DNA of 64,000 bases. Origin: Linyphia triangularis (lineage: Eukaryota > Arthropoda > Arachnida > Araneae > Linyphiidae). The stretch is taken from contig OZ021732.1 in NCBI GenBank assembly GCA_963978545.1, positions 28,736,123 through 28,800,122 on the forward strand. Reading direction: 5' to 3'. The position numbers and the translations under genes are program-made. Shown in pieces: positions 39,301-53,262 of the stretch (its first letter is position 1; each line of letters starts with the position of its first letter). The notes under the pieces were generated by a model. That model had not been told where the DNA came from, did not search any database, and saw nothing but the letters and a program-made list of their open reading frames with translations.

Positions 39301-42300
39301 GACTGCGGTGTGGATAAAAAAAAATAGGTCCTCAGGGAATAATTGCAAATTCTTAAGTCTGCACTTAAGGTAAGATCTCCCTCCGCAGAGGGGGTTTGCT
39401 TAATAAAGCGTGATGCAGAATTGGCTTAGGGGGGAGGTGGGTCGAAGTTGTTAACAAGGTCTTGATGGCTCGCGCAACTAATCTGCGGTAAATGGATCAG
39501 TGGAAAGGTATCGAATACGGGCGAGGTTCGCTTCGTGACCAAATGTCAGGGTAATGCGATAATTTAAAGTTTAAGTTCGAAGGAAGGGGAGGAAGGGTCG
39601 AAAGCGATTTAAGGTTTGCCTTCCGTTTGTAGAGCATCCCAGGTGGCACGATCTATCCAGTAACGGCAGTGGCTACCGACCGTGGGTGGACTTGGAGAAG
39701 CAAGTGGTTACCAGTTATAACAACTGAGGAAAATCATGATTAAATACATTATTATGAACTAAATTGCTTAACTAAGTTGCTAAGTGTTTTTTTTTTTTTT
39801 TTTTTTTCCCCAGTTCTGCAACCACCATACAAGATTCCAAATTTCTTTTCCTCTTTAATAAGTACCGATGAAAGTTTCCGATATTTGCAAGGCCGGATTA
39901 CAAAAGAGTTCATGGAAATGTAACTACTACGCATTTATCGCCTTTTTTTTTTTTAATTATATTGTATGTCACGATATTTCTTAACGCTATAAAGAAGTTC
40001 TTGAGTATTATCAATTTAAAAGACGTAAATCTTTTTTTTTTTTTTTTTAATCTTTTTTTTTAATGCTTCATTTATCAGAATATCTTAATGTAATTTATTT
40101 TCATTTGAAAAAAATAAAGTTTAGTAAATAATGGAAGAACTCATTATTAAAGCATATTAAAAAGATATTGACCAATTTATTTTATTTACGAATCAATTTT
40201 GGAAACGTTAATTACATTTCAGCTTTTTCAGAGAGTATTTTGAGTTATCATCAAGATTAGAATACTTTACTTAGAACCTAGAAGTTTACAATGAATAAGC
40301 AATTACATTGACACAATTCCTTTCTAGGAAAGAGTTTGTTGCTAAATATTCAAAACTGTAATTTTCTTATTTGATTTGCACTCTCGATCTTTTTTCGAAC
40401 GATTTGTGCGTGATTGGCAACAAAAAAAAATCCATTCCAAATTGTTTGGGAGTAGTTTTGGGGGATTACTAATTGTATTTGATTTTGTATAGGTTATTGA
40501 TAAAAGTACATGCTTTTATACGCGAATTCATCTCTAACTCAAAGGTGAGTGACGTAGAATAGACGAATAATGAATATAACAAACACTTTTAATTTGATAC
40601 ACGCAAATGAAAATGATTTCTTATTTGAATATTATTTCCGATATAGATAGATATGAAATCGTAAAAAATTATTTTGAAATTCAAATTTTCATTACGTAAT
40701 TTTGTGCATGGAAAATTTAAGATCTTAAAGAGCAATAGCTCCTTTTTCTCCCTGTTGCCTTTCAACTTAAACTAATTGCTTACATTACAATTGTGAAACT
40801 AGGGGTGTGGAGCATCGCACAACTCTTTTTTACACTATATTACTGAGGTGGATTTTTGTCATTTATCATTCTTATATTTTCATCATTCGTTTAGAAAAAA
40901 TGGCCAGTTTGGCGATAATTCTTATACTATCCTTTCCTGAAAAATTGAATTGAACAGAGAAATTGAGCAGAGAAGAAAAAACGATTGTTGATGAGGTATG
41001 GTCAAGGAAAGAGAACTCTGTGTTAAAGGCATTCGTTTTTCAACTTTTTACTCCATTAAAGCATTTTTACGGGAATTTCGGAGGTGGGGATGTTTAGTAC
41101 ACTTTAAGAAGCATTACTACAGTGATTTTGAACAAAATCGTTAGAGCCGTTTTTTAGCAATTACTGAAAAACATGGTTTTTTCAATGGCAGCTACCTTAT
41201 GCGCATGCGCGATTTTGACAAAAACCTTAATGGTAGGTCATTGTGCCATCACCGACCCTCACACTAAATTTGAACATCGTAGGTCAATTTGTTCGGGAGT
41301 TATGCTAACCATATACAGACATTTTTTCTATATCACTTTTTTGAGATCAGAATGTTCCAAACGTGGAGAAATGCAAAACAAATAATAAAAAAAAAAAAAT
41401 TAAAAAATTACCTAATACTATCCTTTTATTACCCTATGTAATACATATGGGTAATTGAAAGTAAAAAATATGTTGAAATGAATATATTTTCCATTCGTAA
41501 TTTTGTGCACATAAAATGGATGCGATCCTGTAGTCATTTTACAGCATTACAGAGTCAATGAGTCAGTGATTCTTACGTAAATATTATCAATAGTTTTACT
41601 AAAAGAGTTACGCTCTTCATTGACTAACTTTACGTTGCAAGATGGCGCTAGCAACGCATACGTTTTACATTTCATTAAAAAGAATTTTAGCTTCTTTTAT
41701 CTATGTATAATATTAATAATCTTTACATAATAACTTTTTTTTAAGTCACCAGTATATTGTTAAAATATACTCATAAATGCTAATTATTGAAATGTGATGC
41801 TAGTATCCTCTTAAATCGTTACAGAATCAGTCAGTAATAAGTGTAACTTTTATAGTAATGGATATATTGGTAATTCTAGCAAAATATTGATTATTATATT
41901 AAAGAGTAGAAACACAGTTTATAATAAGGCTTACAAAAGATAAATAAAAATCTAAAAAATACCTTAAATACCATATAAGTTTTTAGTGATGTGTTTAATT
42001 TTGGAAATGGTGCCAACAAAAATGGCTTAAATTCATAACTTAACACTTCATAACTTAAATTCAAGGACAATAAATTTTCGGACATTAAATATATAGAATA
42101 ATTTTATATCATTTTACTTTCTATTCATAGTAAATTTCTAGATTTGACAACAGTCCCTAATTTTTCCTCAACTGTTTCTAGAAGTCATCCAGATAGAACA
42201 CTAAAAGCGTACGTTAGCATTACAAATCAACAATGTCTTGGGTTGCAAACAAGTTTTGCTTTCAAAGCAAAACACAATTTGCAACTATTTGTCGGTTTTA

Positions 42301-42778
42301 AGCATCGTTAGCATGAAACAAAGCGGCTTTGAAATTCTTTGTTTAGACAAGAAGTCGGCCTTTTTGTACACACACATCCAGCATGAATTATAATCATGGA
42401 AAAACTAAGAATGCACAAGATTTTCGTGGAACTTTGTGATACGTTTCTTCAGTGACGAGGGACATATATTTACTAAGAAAAGGCAAGTTAAGGTGCATGT
42501 CATCTAAAAATATATTTAACTAGCATCGTGGTCTCGCGTCGCGGAAACCCATCAATTTGCAGTGCATAGACCCTGATTTTGACGCTTCGTAAACCAAGCT
42601 CGTTCATTCGCTAAAAGATTCGTTACAACGCAAACATAGGCTCACTTCGCTTGCTAAAAAGGTCATTGCTATGCAAATCCATAATTAAAATTTTGAGTCA
42701 GTCTTTCCTTTCTTGAAACAGAAACAATTTTCCAGTTTAATCAAATCCTTTACCTTCTCCAAAATGAGAAAAACAAAG

Positions 42779-42827
<49 letters not shown>

Positions 42828-45800
42828 TCCCCTGTTGATACACCAACTGCCTTCCACCTTGAGAAACAAAAACAAATGTCCACGGTTAATACACCACCCT
42901 CCCACTTTCTATAAACAATTTAACTCTTTCCCCGCTAATACCTCCCCCCCCCCCCTTTCGAATACAAAATTTTTCTCCGTTTATACTAATCCTTTAATAG
43001 CCCAAATTGCTGAACTTCCATCTGGTGAGAATTTTCGGGGTTGGTGATGAGTTATAATATCAATTAAACAGGCTGCCAGAAACATAATTAGAGATCGAAT
43101 ACTATTTATGTCAAACAGATACACTCTGTTTTATTAGTATGGGTAAGTTACAATTGAAATGAGAAGTAGACAAGAAGATACAAATACATTCACCACAACA
43201 ATATGTAAATTATACATTCTTTTTCTGTATAATTAGTGTTTTTATTATTTTATCTACTGGAACTCGAAGCAATTATAAAGTAACTTAAAGAATATCAATT
43301 GATACACCGGTTTTAAAAGACACTATCTTTTTTTTTTCCAGCTGATCACGGTGTTAAAAAATTGCTATTCTGTAATTCTATTGTTACTCCTAATCTAGGT
43401 CACAAAAAACCTGTATGAGATTGTTTAATTCCTCTTGATTGAGCACAAAACATAAATAGTATCACAATCATAATTTCAAATTCGAAATTAATGGAGTTAC
43501 CATCCTTTACTTCCAGAGGATACAAAAGTACTTATGAAAACATCTCGAGAATATTGCCTTCTCTTTTCTTTAATGTAACTTTGTATGAGATCTACCGATT
43601 CGTTGCTTCCATCCACTAATACTACTTTTCAATGGTTGTGTAAACTTGTAACTTTAAACTTTTCGTAATGTATGACTTGATTGTTCCCAAAGCTTTACTG
43701 TTAAACAAAATATGCAAACAAAAATAATGAAGTAATCAAAAGTCGAATAACATTTTCCAATAAATATCTGTTACTTTTAAATATGTTTTTGAAAAATCAT
43801 TTTTGGACATCATTCTGTTCAATCCAGCTCCATAAAGAGATTAAAACATTCATAACCATTACAACTACTTAAACTAGTAATTTAATTTAAGATTATTTAA
43901 CTACTGAATTAACTACACACTATTATATTGGTCTCTCTCTTAAGCAACTAAAAACGAGAAGCTATATTCCACGTCAGAGTACCCAGGAAAAACCACTTCT
44001 CATGCATGGCATCACCTGCCTTTTCTACGACCAGAAGCGTGCAGAAGACTCGAAATGTTCGATTGCGGGATGACTACTTATCACTAATTACGAAGATGGG
44101 GGTGGTGGAACATAGAACGGCGGTAGCAGACGAGTATTCTGCCCAATCCATCCCCCCCTCCCCACACACACACTCGAATGATAGATGGCCAATGGGCATA
44201 ATTCCATTATTCCGAATCCGTGCACCACAAATCTCGTTATAAACGTATTGCCTGAACCCCCCCCCCCCCCTCATTATATCCCTCCATCATCTAAAGCGGA
44301 GGGGGTCTCTATGCCAGATAATGAGGGTACTCCATGGACTTGGGGGTACAACGGTGATAAACGTCGTCCGGGGACTGCAGGAATTGAAGTGAAGTTGGAC
44401 CTCAGGGGAGTTGAAGGGGAGGGGGGGAGTGAATTTTGAAAAATCGATGAATTTTCTAGTGGGGTTCTTTATGCTTTGTTCAGATACTTGACTGAATCTT
44501 TTTGAGATTTCATAGTTTACAAAAAATTAAATTACTCGTTTTTATGTATTATATTATATTGAAATGGATGAACTCGATTTTTTGTTTTGTATAATTTATA
44601 AACAAAAATTATAACTTTATCGATAAAAAAAGGAATTACTTTGAAGAGACGGGTTTCCTATGCTTTATTACAAGCCAAAATTAATCAGTGTCAAGTTAGT
44701 TTTCATGAGCTCGTAGAGTTGCTATTCTTTATTTTCTTGTCCCTTAGTTATTTTCTATCTAGTATATCAAGCTGTGGTAAGCCTTAGATTTTCATACAAA
44801 GAGTGACTAATCCCCTTTCCACCTATATTTTATTCTATACAACACTATGTTTATCTTTCATAATCCAGGTGGAATGTCCTTAAAATGGCTTTCACAGCAG
44901 GAGGAAGTATATCAGGTCTTTTGTCAAGTGCATATAAAAACACTAACATAAATAAAATACGAAGATCAGAGTTCAACTATGATGAACACTCTCTTTCTGG
45001 ATGAATGTATGAAATGTGTACTTCGAAATGGGAACTCTGATGTTGTTGCAGATAACCAACTATTTTACCAAGCAAACTATTATAACCTAACTATGTGCCG
45101 TACGACCAAGCGTAGGTTTTCGTCTGGACTTAAAGAGATGACTCTCGGGAGGCCTTTTGTGCGCCATGTGAATGTGCAGCATGGACTTGCCAGAAGGATG
45201 GAATCGTCGATCATCGGAGTGAATATATACCTCACAAGGAACAGTGCACATCAGTTTCGTTTTTTTTCCATCTATTTTCCTACGTGTGTAGTCACGCCTT
45301 AAGAAGACGTGTGTCAACTTTTAGATATTTTTAGTCATGTCATAAAAAGACTTGTGTCTTTCATATTTGTAAGCCTTCAGGACGGTTTGCGTAAACAACC
45401 AGTCACCATCCAAAATTGTGGGTTGGCCATCCATGTTGGGGACAAGACCAGCTAATGTTTTCTGTGAGTTCAATTTGGTATTTTCACCGCCTTTTCCTCT
45501 GAGAGGCTGATAAATTTAAATGTTTTTTTGTATGTTTGTTAATCTGTGATTGATTTGTTTATATACACTTTACTATGAAGTATTAAAAGTTTAATGTTTA
45601 TCTATTTTAAATCTTTGTTCTCGATTAGGGTCTATTATACACTTTCTGTTATCTAAATTATGATACAACGGCAGGTAAATGGTTACTAGCCTAACGATCT
45701 CGCCGTCGTGGGTTGGTGCCTGAAAGGTTGTTGGAACTTGTTGACTGTTCCTGGCATCTTCCCATGACACTATGTATTTAAAACGTTTTCAAACTTAACT

Positions 45801-48800
45801 TCAACTAAGATTAATTTCCATTTCTGAAGATGAGGGTATAAAAAAAAGTAGTATATTCGGTGAACGTTATGTTCTACTTAACACCTTAGACTTACTAACG
45901 GCATAGGATTTGGCTTTTAATATTTCTAAAATTTTTGCAGAAACTAGAACCTGTATCTTTTAATAAAATTGATACCAGGATTTTAAAATGGAAAGAACGG
46001 CATGTGTTATTTAGCAAGAAAAAAATCTCATTCCAAGATGTGATTCAGATAATTCATGCGTTCATTGCACGATAGGATTTGAATAATAAAGAGTTTTAGA
46101 AAATCAATCTATTTACTGTCAAATGTTTGACACCCGTCAATAAGGAGTAAAGGGGTTGTGTTTATTACGTTTGATCGTAGTAGAATGTTTAACGTGTATA
46201 CGCTTAAAACAAGTTCAATTCTAATTAAAGTGATAAAAGTCAATTAAAGAAAATGTCAATACCTACAAACATTAGGCATAATAACTTTAAAGACAGTGAC
46301 AGCATTTTTGTCACTCGTTTTGTTATGCCATGAGTCTTACAAATCCTTCCATCCAGTCACACCATCAGGCATTATTTTTTCCCCCGTCACAATCGGTTTT
46401 GTTTTCTTCCAAAATTCACAAAACCATTATTACGGAGAGTTGAATTGTATTTTACAACACCCAAAAGAGAAAAAAAACAGAAATGCAATACCTGTCATTT
46501 ACACCCATGGTTTTCTCATTGCGACATAACGAAACCTTTAACTTTTTCTATTTTGATGCCCCTAGTAATGCCCCTTACTTAAGGGTAAAGGATACAAAAG
46601 AGGGGAGGGGGGGGGGCAACTCAAATAAGTAAAAAAGTCTTCAGAAGGATTTTTTCGAGTGTAATTACGTTTAAGTAGTGTGACAGCCAGAACCTTAAGC
46701 GTGCCTCACCTTGTGGGTTAAATCCTCAAATCTTCATGCCTCTCAGTATGGTTGCAAAAGGCACTAAGGTTTCTCTTGTTACTACTCAGAACTTAGTGCT
46801 TTAAATTGGCAGGATTTATTGAGTTATTAGACATAGTTTCTATTCTGAACTGTACGTTTCATTCATATTTCATGCTCACTGTCAAAAGAAGTAGTGAGCA
46901 CTACCTTCGCCAGAAAAGCTTCATAAATTCCAGTTCAAATTACTTACTATATATAGCAAGTATTTTTAGATATAATGTGAGGACTTTATGATCAGAATGA
47001 TCAGATCTTTATGAACATTTTTATGAACATCGATGTGATCTTTATGAAAAATTTTATGAATATCGATATGATCTTTATGAACATCGATAAGTAAGATAAT
47101 TTTACCAATTTCTTCGTAGGAAACTGAAATACTTCATTTAATATAATTATGGACAATTTTAAAATTTAACTTATTCTAATGAGATTAAAATAAATTCAGT
47201 TTTTAAATTTACACACTATTGAGTGTCATTTAATTTTCCAACTACATAAAAAATTCATTAAATCCAGAAAAATAACAGTATCTTTCGAATACATTCAGGT
47301 ACTTAATAGACATGATAAAATTGTTATTTAAACAACAATTAAATCAAGCTACAAGAGTAATCTATGAATAAGCTAGAGAGAGAAAAACTAACAAAAATGG
47401 AAACTGTGAACTAAAGAAGTATATACAAACAGGAACAGAATATCGATATCTAATAATTCCAATCAATAGGAATCTATATGACATAGGTCAGGCCTTATGA
47501 TCCAAGATCAATAGAAGATATAACGGTGGAGTTTATAAAAAATTTAAAATATACGAAAGTGTAGATAATTTTTTTGTTTGAAATCAATTTTTATCAGTAA
47601 TTTTTTTATTTTTTTTTAAATCTATTAGGAAAAAAAATTCATCTTTCACCTGATCTCCTAGACGTTGTTCAATAAAACATTCTATGAATAAAATATTGTA
47701 AGAATACATGAAAGTCTAGATAATTTTACTTTAAATCAATTTTTGTCGGCAAAGAACTTCTATAAAATCAATCCATCGGTTCACCAAATAAAAGCATTTT
47801 TCATCTTTCACCTGATCTCATAGATGTTCTTTCATAAAATATTCCTTGAATAAAAGCTTCGGTGGCTCACGACTAAACTCACGTCTAAGGATAAAATTGA
47901 ACTGTCAGGATAATGGAGACCTATACTAATCCCGCTGTGGAAATTCCACATTTAATAACCTTGCCCACGTCGGCTCACATTTAAAACATAACGCATGCTC
48001 AATCATCTCTTATTAGTGGGCAAGGATATAAAAATGTCAGATTAGGACGCGGAGATACGCTCATCAGCTAATAAGAAAGAAAAGAAAGACAGCTGTAGCA
48101 ACATGTGACCCTGCACGATACTCTTGTAAGTTGAGTGGGTGAGATAATTTTCTGTATCATTCATTAACATAAATATGAATGTTCGGAAAACCCAATCATC
48201 GCAGTGCGTCAAAATTAGTTGCTTCATCTAAGAATGAAATGTGTTATTCAAAGATGAAATTAATACGAAACTTTTTTCATTGATTAATATGTTTCTATGA
48301 AAAAGAGATGTAACTATAAAAATTTCAATTAGAAAATACCGGTAAAGCAACTCAGTCTGTATTAGAATACATATTTTGATAATACACAAACCGATATATA
48401 TTTGATGATACATAGTTTGATAACCCATAGTCTGAGATACATAGTTTGATATTCCATAGTCTCGAGATACATTTGATGATGCATAGTTTTATAATACATA
48501 GTCTCCACTCAGAATATATATTATCATACACATAGTTTGAGTAGCGACTATTCGTGATAATATATAGTTGTGATGGGATTTCAACCCAGAGGCCAAATGT
48601 TCGCCTGTCAAGCAAAATGTCTTGGGATCGAGCCTCGTCTGACGCTCTGCAATCTACTTTTTTACAGCGAGGGAATTGTGGAAGATAGTAACGAGTAGTT
48701 GTTAGTGTTGGCTGGGGGGAGTTTACTATGTCTTCTCCTATTCGAGCCACAAATACGGGACAGTTTAATCTTGGTACTACTCCAGGGTTAAGCTATTGTC

Positions 48801-51800
48801 ACACTATTAGTTACCCTTAGTCGTATATATTAGTTGTAAAAAAAAAATCTAGCTCAGTCCTCGTACAGGTCTTACGCCAGAAAATTCCCAATACAACCAA
48901 CCAATCTTAAAAACAAAAGAGTAAATAATGCCTCAACAACTCGAACTTTAAAAAGAAAAACAATGGTAGAGCATCCTACGCAACACAACTCATACCTTGA
49001 AATATTACTACAGTTGGGTAAGGAAATAGATTGTTAACTCGACGCATCGTCGCTGAACAATCGCCTACAAATGAACCCAAGGTTCATAAAGGGCAACGAC
49101 AAGCTACTTAACGTAACAACCAATCTAGTATGTCACAAATTAACTTTACTGGCATTTTTTACCGTAAGAAAAAAGAACTACTCATCCCAGCGCAAAGAAA
49201 AGAAAGTTGACCTCAACCATAACTGAAGTGAGGGGAAGTTCTTCGAGGGACCAGTCGCTGAGAAAATAATAAAAATGGAACAAATAGACCATTGTGTATT
49301 CCCTTCTCTTGAATGAATGCACTTCAAAAGAAGTATCCGACCCGACCCCTGGAATAGTAAACACCTCCCCCCCTCTAACCCCTAAAGAAACCTCTGAAAG
49401 CAAAAATCTGAACGGATACGAGAGAGGTACTTTTCAGGTGGTGTATTCGGCTTTGTCGAACCATATGATAAAGATGGTTTATAAAAGCTTTATAGGTTAA
49501 ATTTTGAATCGCGATGCAAATCCAATTTTTATATTTTTCATCACACAAAAATCCTGATAAATTTTTTGTCGGTCAAAGTTTTAATTTTCATCTTAATACT
49601 ACTTGCAAAATTTGCTTGTAGGTATTTGTTTTATGTAACCGTTTTATGCATTTATATAAATGTAATTTACCTTAAGGTACTTCACTTCTTCCTAATTTTT
49701 GTTTAGAAAACTTGAAAGGACGTAAGAAAAAGTTGAAAGAAGTAATAGTTCTTGATTGGGAAATAATTAATAGTTTAAAAAACTAAAAAACATGCTTTAA
49801 TAGAAAAGTGAACTAAAAAGCAGAATTTTTTTTTAAATAAGTTTGAAATAAGATTAGAGTGATTAACAAAAAATATTTATTTTATCGTAAAAAAGCGTGG
49901 GGTTCTTTTTAAGATATTTTCATAATGCCTCTACTTTTACCAATATCCGTCATTAAATATTTACAACAATTGTCATCAAGCACCCCACACTTTTTTACGA
50001 TAAAATAAATATTTCTTGTTAATCACTCTATTCTTATTTCAAACTTATTTAAAATTATGTTCTACTTTTTAGTTCACTTTTCTATTAAAGCTTGCTTTTT
50101 AGTTTTTTAAACTATTAATTATTTTTTCTGTAAACTATAAATTTCTTTTAGTTAAGTGTACAAAACTTTCCAGTTGTTCTTGTCAATTGTCATATGCTTG
50201 TCTCAAATTTAAGTCATGTGTATGCCTTAGTACACGCCGTATTACTTGGCACAAAACACTGCCGAGTCTCTGAATATGAAAAATCACTAATCCTGAAGAT
50301 CCTGGTAAGGATAATGCAACTAAAAAAACAGGCTTTGTATAACCGTTGTTCCCACGACAAATCTTTCAAACGGGACACCAGGGTTCGATTCCGGAGAAGG
50401 TTGATTGATTGGAATTTAACGCGCAAGGGCGACACGAGCTAATCCTTGTGATAAAGCGACAAACTTATTGAATTAATATATAGTCATCGGTCTTTGACAA
50501 TTGTGCAAAGTTTGAATCAAATCTGATCGCTCAAAGTAGGGCAAAATCGAGCCCAAAAGAGTCGGTTACAAACATACATTGCTTATACAGGTTTTCTTAT
50601 ACAGGTTTTCTTATACAGGTGAAACTAATAAAAGCGTGTTAAAAATAGGTCTGATCACGATGTTAGGCCGTAGTATGTACCTTATTTACACATTTGTCAA
50701 ATCATACTAATTTAAAAACACTCACAAGTAATTATTAAGTTTAGTTGAAGTATTAGTGATATCCAGGTTTTTGACCGACCTGCATAAGAAAATCAGTAAA
50801 TTTATGTAACAATAAGTTCTTCTGGAAGGGAGGCACCAATTATAGGAACAGTAAGAGAGAGAAAGAACATTTCTAAGCTGCGCAGGCTATATCGTTTGTT
50901 CTAAATTAAGAAAAACAAAAAATAATTCATTAAAGGTTGTTTTTTATATAAATGTATACAATTTTCTTTTGTCATTAGGGATCATATACCAATAAATAGC
51001 ATCCAAATTTAGTATATCCAATAAAAACGCCAGAATATCGAATTTCATAAATTTCAATGACTGTTAAATGATTTTAGGGATGACAGGGAAATTAGTTAAC
51101 TAATTTATAATAAAAGAAGAAATAGTTTGACTATCTGACAGTCTATAGAAATTTATTTGGAAAATTCTGAAATTTTAGACATTAGTATTTTACCTTTTAT
51201 TTTTCTTTTGATTGCCAGAATGTTAAACTTATTTTTTAATTAATTTTTTATTGTGTCTGAAAAAATTGCAACTCCAGTTCCAAAATTTGCACCAGAAAAG
51301 ACACTTTGTGCAAATTAATGGCACGCACAAAAAGCTCATTTGTTCGCTCACGTTTTCCAACACTGATACATCACGGAACTTCTCAAAATTTAGAAATTAC
51401 ACGTTAATAGAGAGGTACATCACCGACAAAATAAAAATAAAAAAGAGTTTCTGAGGAACTTTTGGGGTTGACAATTTTGATATCTCTTGTAAATATTTCG
51501 AGAGAGTCACACTATCCCCTGACTTTTCAATAGGTAACGCGATAAATATTCCCATCTTAAGTTCATGGCCACTTAACTATTTACATTACTAACAGCTATG
51601 GCACTAACTCTCAGGATATAAAAACAAATTATGGCAAAAGACTGTAGTAGACACTCTGTATTTTCCCATATGAACAATACGCACGGCAATATTAAATAAA
51701 CTTAAATTTGGGAAACGTTCAGAATAAAAGCATTCAGATCTTCAACTTCAGAATGGCACATGATATGCAAGTTATAAAAAAAAAATTGTATTAGAGAACA

Positions 51801-53228
51801 CTATAAATCAATATCACCGTTAGATAAAGGATCACATTCACACCTCGGGATATTGCATCGTCAGTGCTCTGCAATCTATAGTCTCTCTTTTTAAATAGAA
51901 TAGTACAAACCGGTGCTATACTAAACTCCAACTTAACTTGACATCACTATACGATAGATCTTCACCGTGCTCATAGGTATTTAATCCATTTTGGCTGCGT
52001 GAAAGCATAATGTTCGCCAAACCACAATCCTGTAGAGAACAAAAGGCTATAAGGTTTGGCTAGAATTATGCTTTCACGCCGCCAAAATGGATTAAATACC
52101 ATGAGCACGGTGAAGATCTATCGTCTAGTGATGTCAAGTTAAGTTGAAGTTTAGTATAGTGAAAAATTGTTGGGTCGGTTGTCAGATTTTCAGTAAAATA
52201 ATTAACATTTATATTCTACATGATAAACATTCCGGATTTTGATTTAATATTTTACTCGATGCATTTGATTCTAAATTATGTGTATTGAACAGCGCACAAT
52301 TTGAAATTACACTATAATAATAGTCACTGCATTTAAATTCGACATGGCGTAATTTACAGTTTTCGTTTCCATACTTACATTAACTTAAAAAATTACCAGT
52401 TTGGCGATAAGTTTAAAAAAAAAAAAAAAATATTACATTTATTTCGGGTAAGCGAAATTGAGAAGGAACAGTCGTTGGTGAGCAATATTCAAGAGAACTC
52501 TATATTACAGAAGCACGTATTTCAACTTTGTATACCTTAATTGAATTTTTACAGGAACACCTTAAAACACATTACTACGGGCATTTTTTTTTATCAAAAG
52601 CGTTGAAGCAGTTTCCTTGATGATTGCTGAAAAACAGCAGTCTTTCCTTATGCGCGCATGCGCTATTTTAACGTCCTGTGGCCCCCACAACTTAATGCAA
52701 GACCTTCATTGTCCTATATTACATATATTGTAATAAAGATTATGCATGCCACGTCATAAATCCATTATCTGAAGTTATGCCGACCATCCTGGTTCGTTTT
52801 ATTATTCGTGTTTGGAATATTATGTTAAAATTTTTCTCATTCTAATCAAGTGTATATTTAAAATTTGTAAAATGAGAGTCTTATATTTGAACAATTAAAT
52901 GTTAAAGATAACTTTCAAACAAAAATAACTCAGAGCAAAAATGATTTTTAAAAAGAGCATACCACCAAAGCAGATTATTGTCTTATCCTCAACGGTTTGA
53001 AAATAAGCAATTAAAAAAGCACGTATTTTTAAAGATGAGTTATAATAGGCCACAAGCTGTTGCTATCGGTGCAACCTCATTCCTAATTCCGCTTTGCATA
53101 AGGTCCATTGAAAGTAAAAAGACTTATGACACTGACTGTAAATTTTGCTCCAGAAAATCTTCAACGCAACCAACTATCAAATAATATTGCTTCGCGAACT
53201 TCTATTATGCTAAACAAATGTCGCCTTT

Positions 53229-53262
<34 letters not shown>

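Noticed and set aside
48352..48750. A 132-codon minus-strand gene
   Set aside because: Made of translated 30-bp tandem repeat plus SINE remnant.
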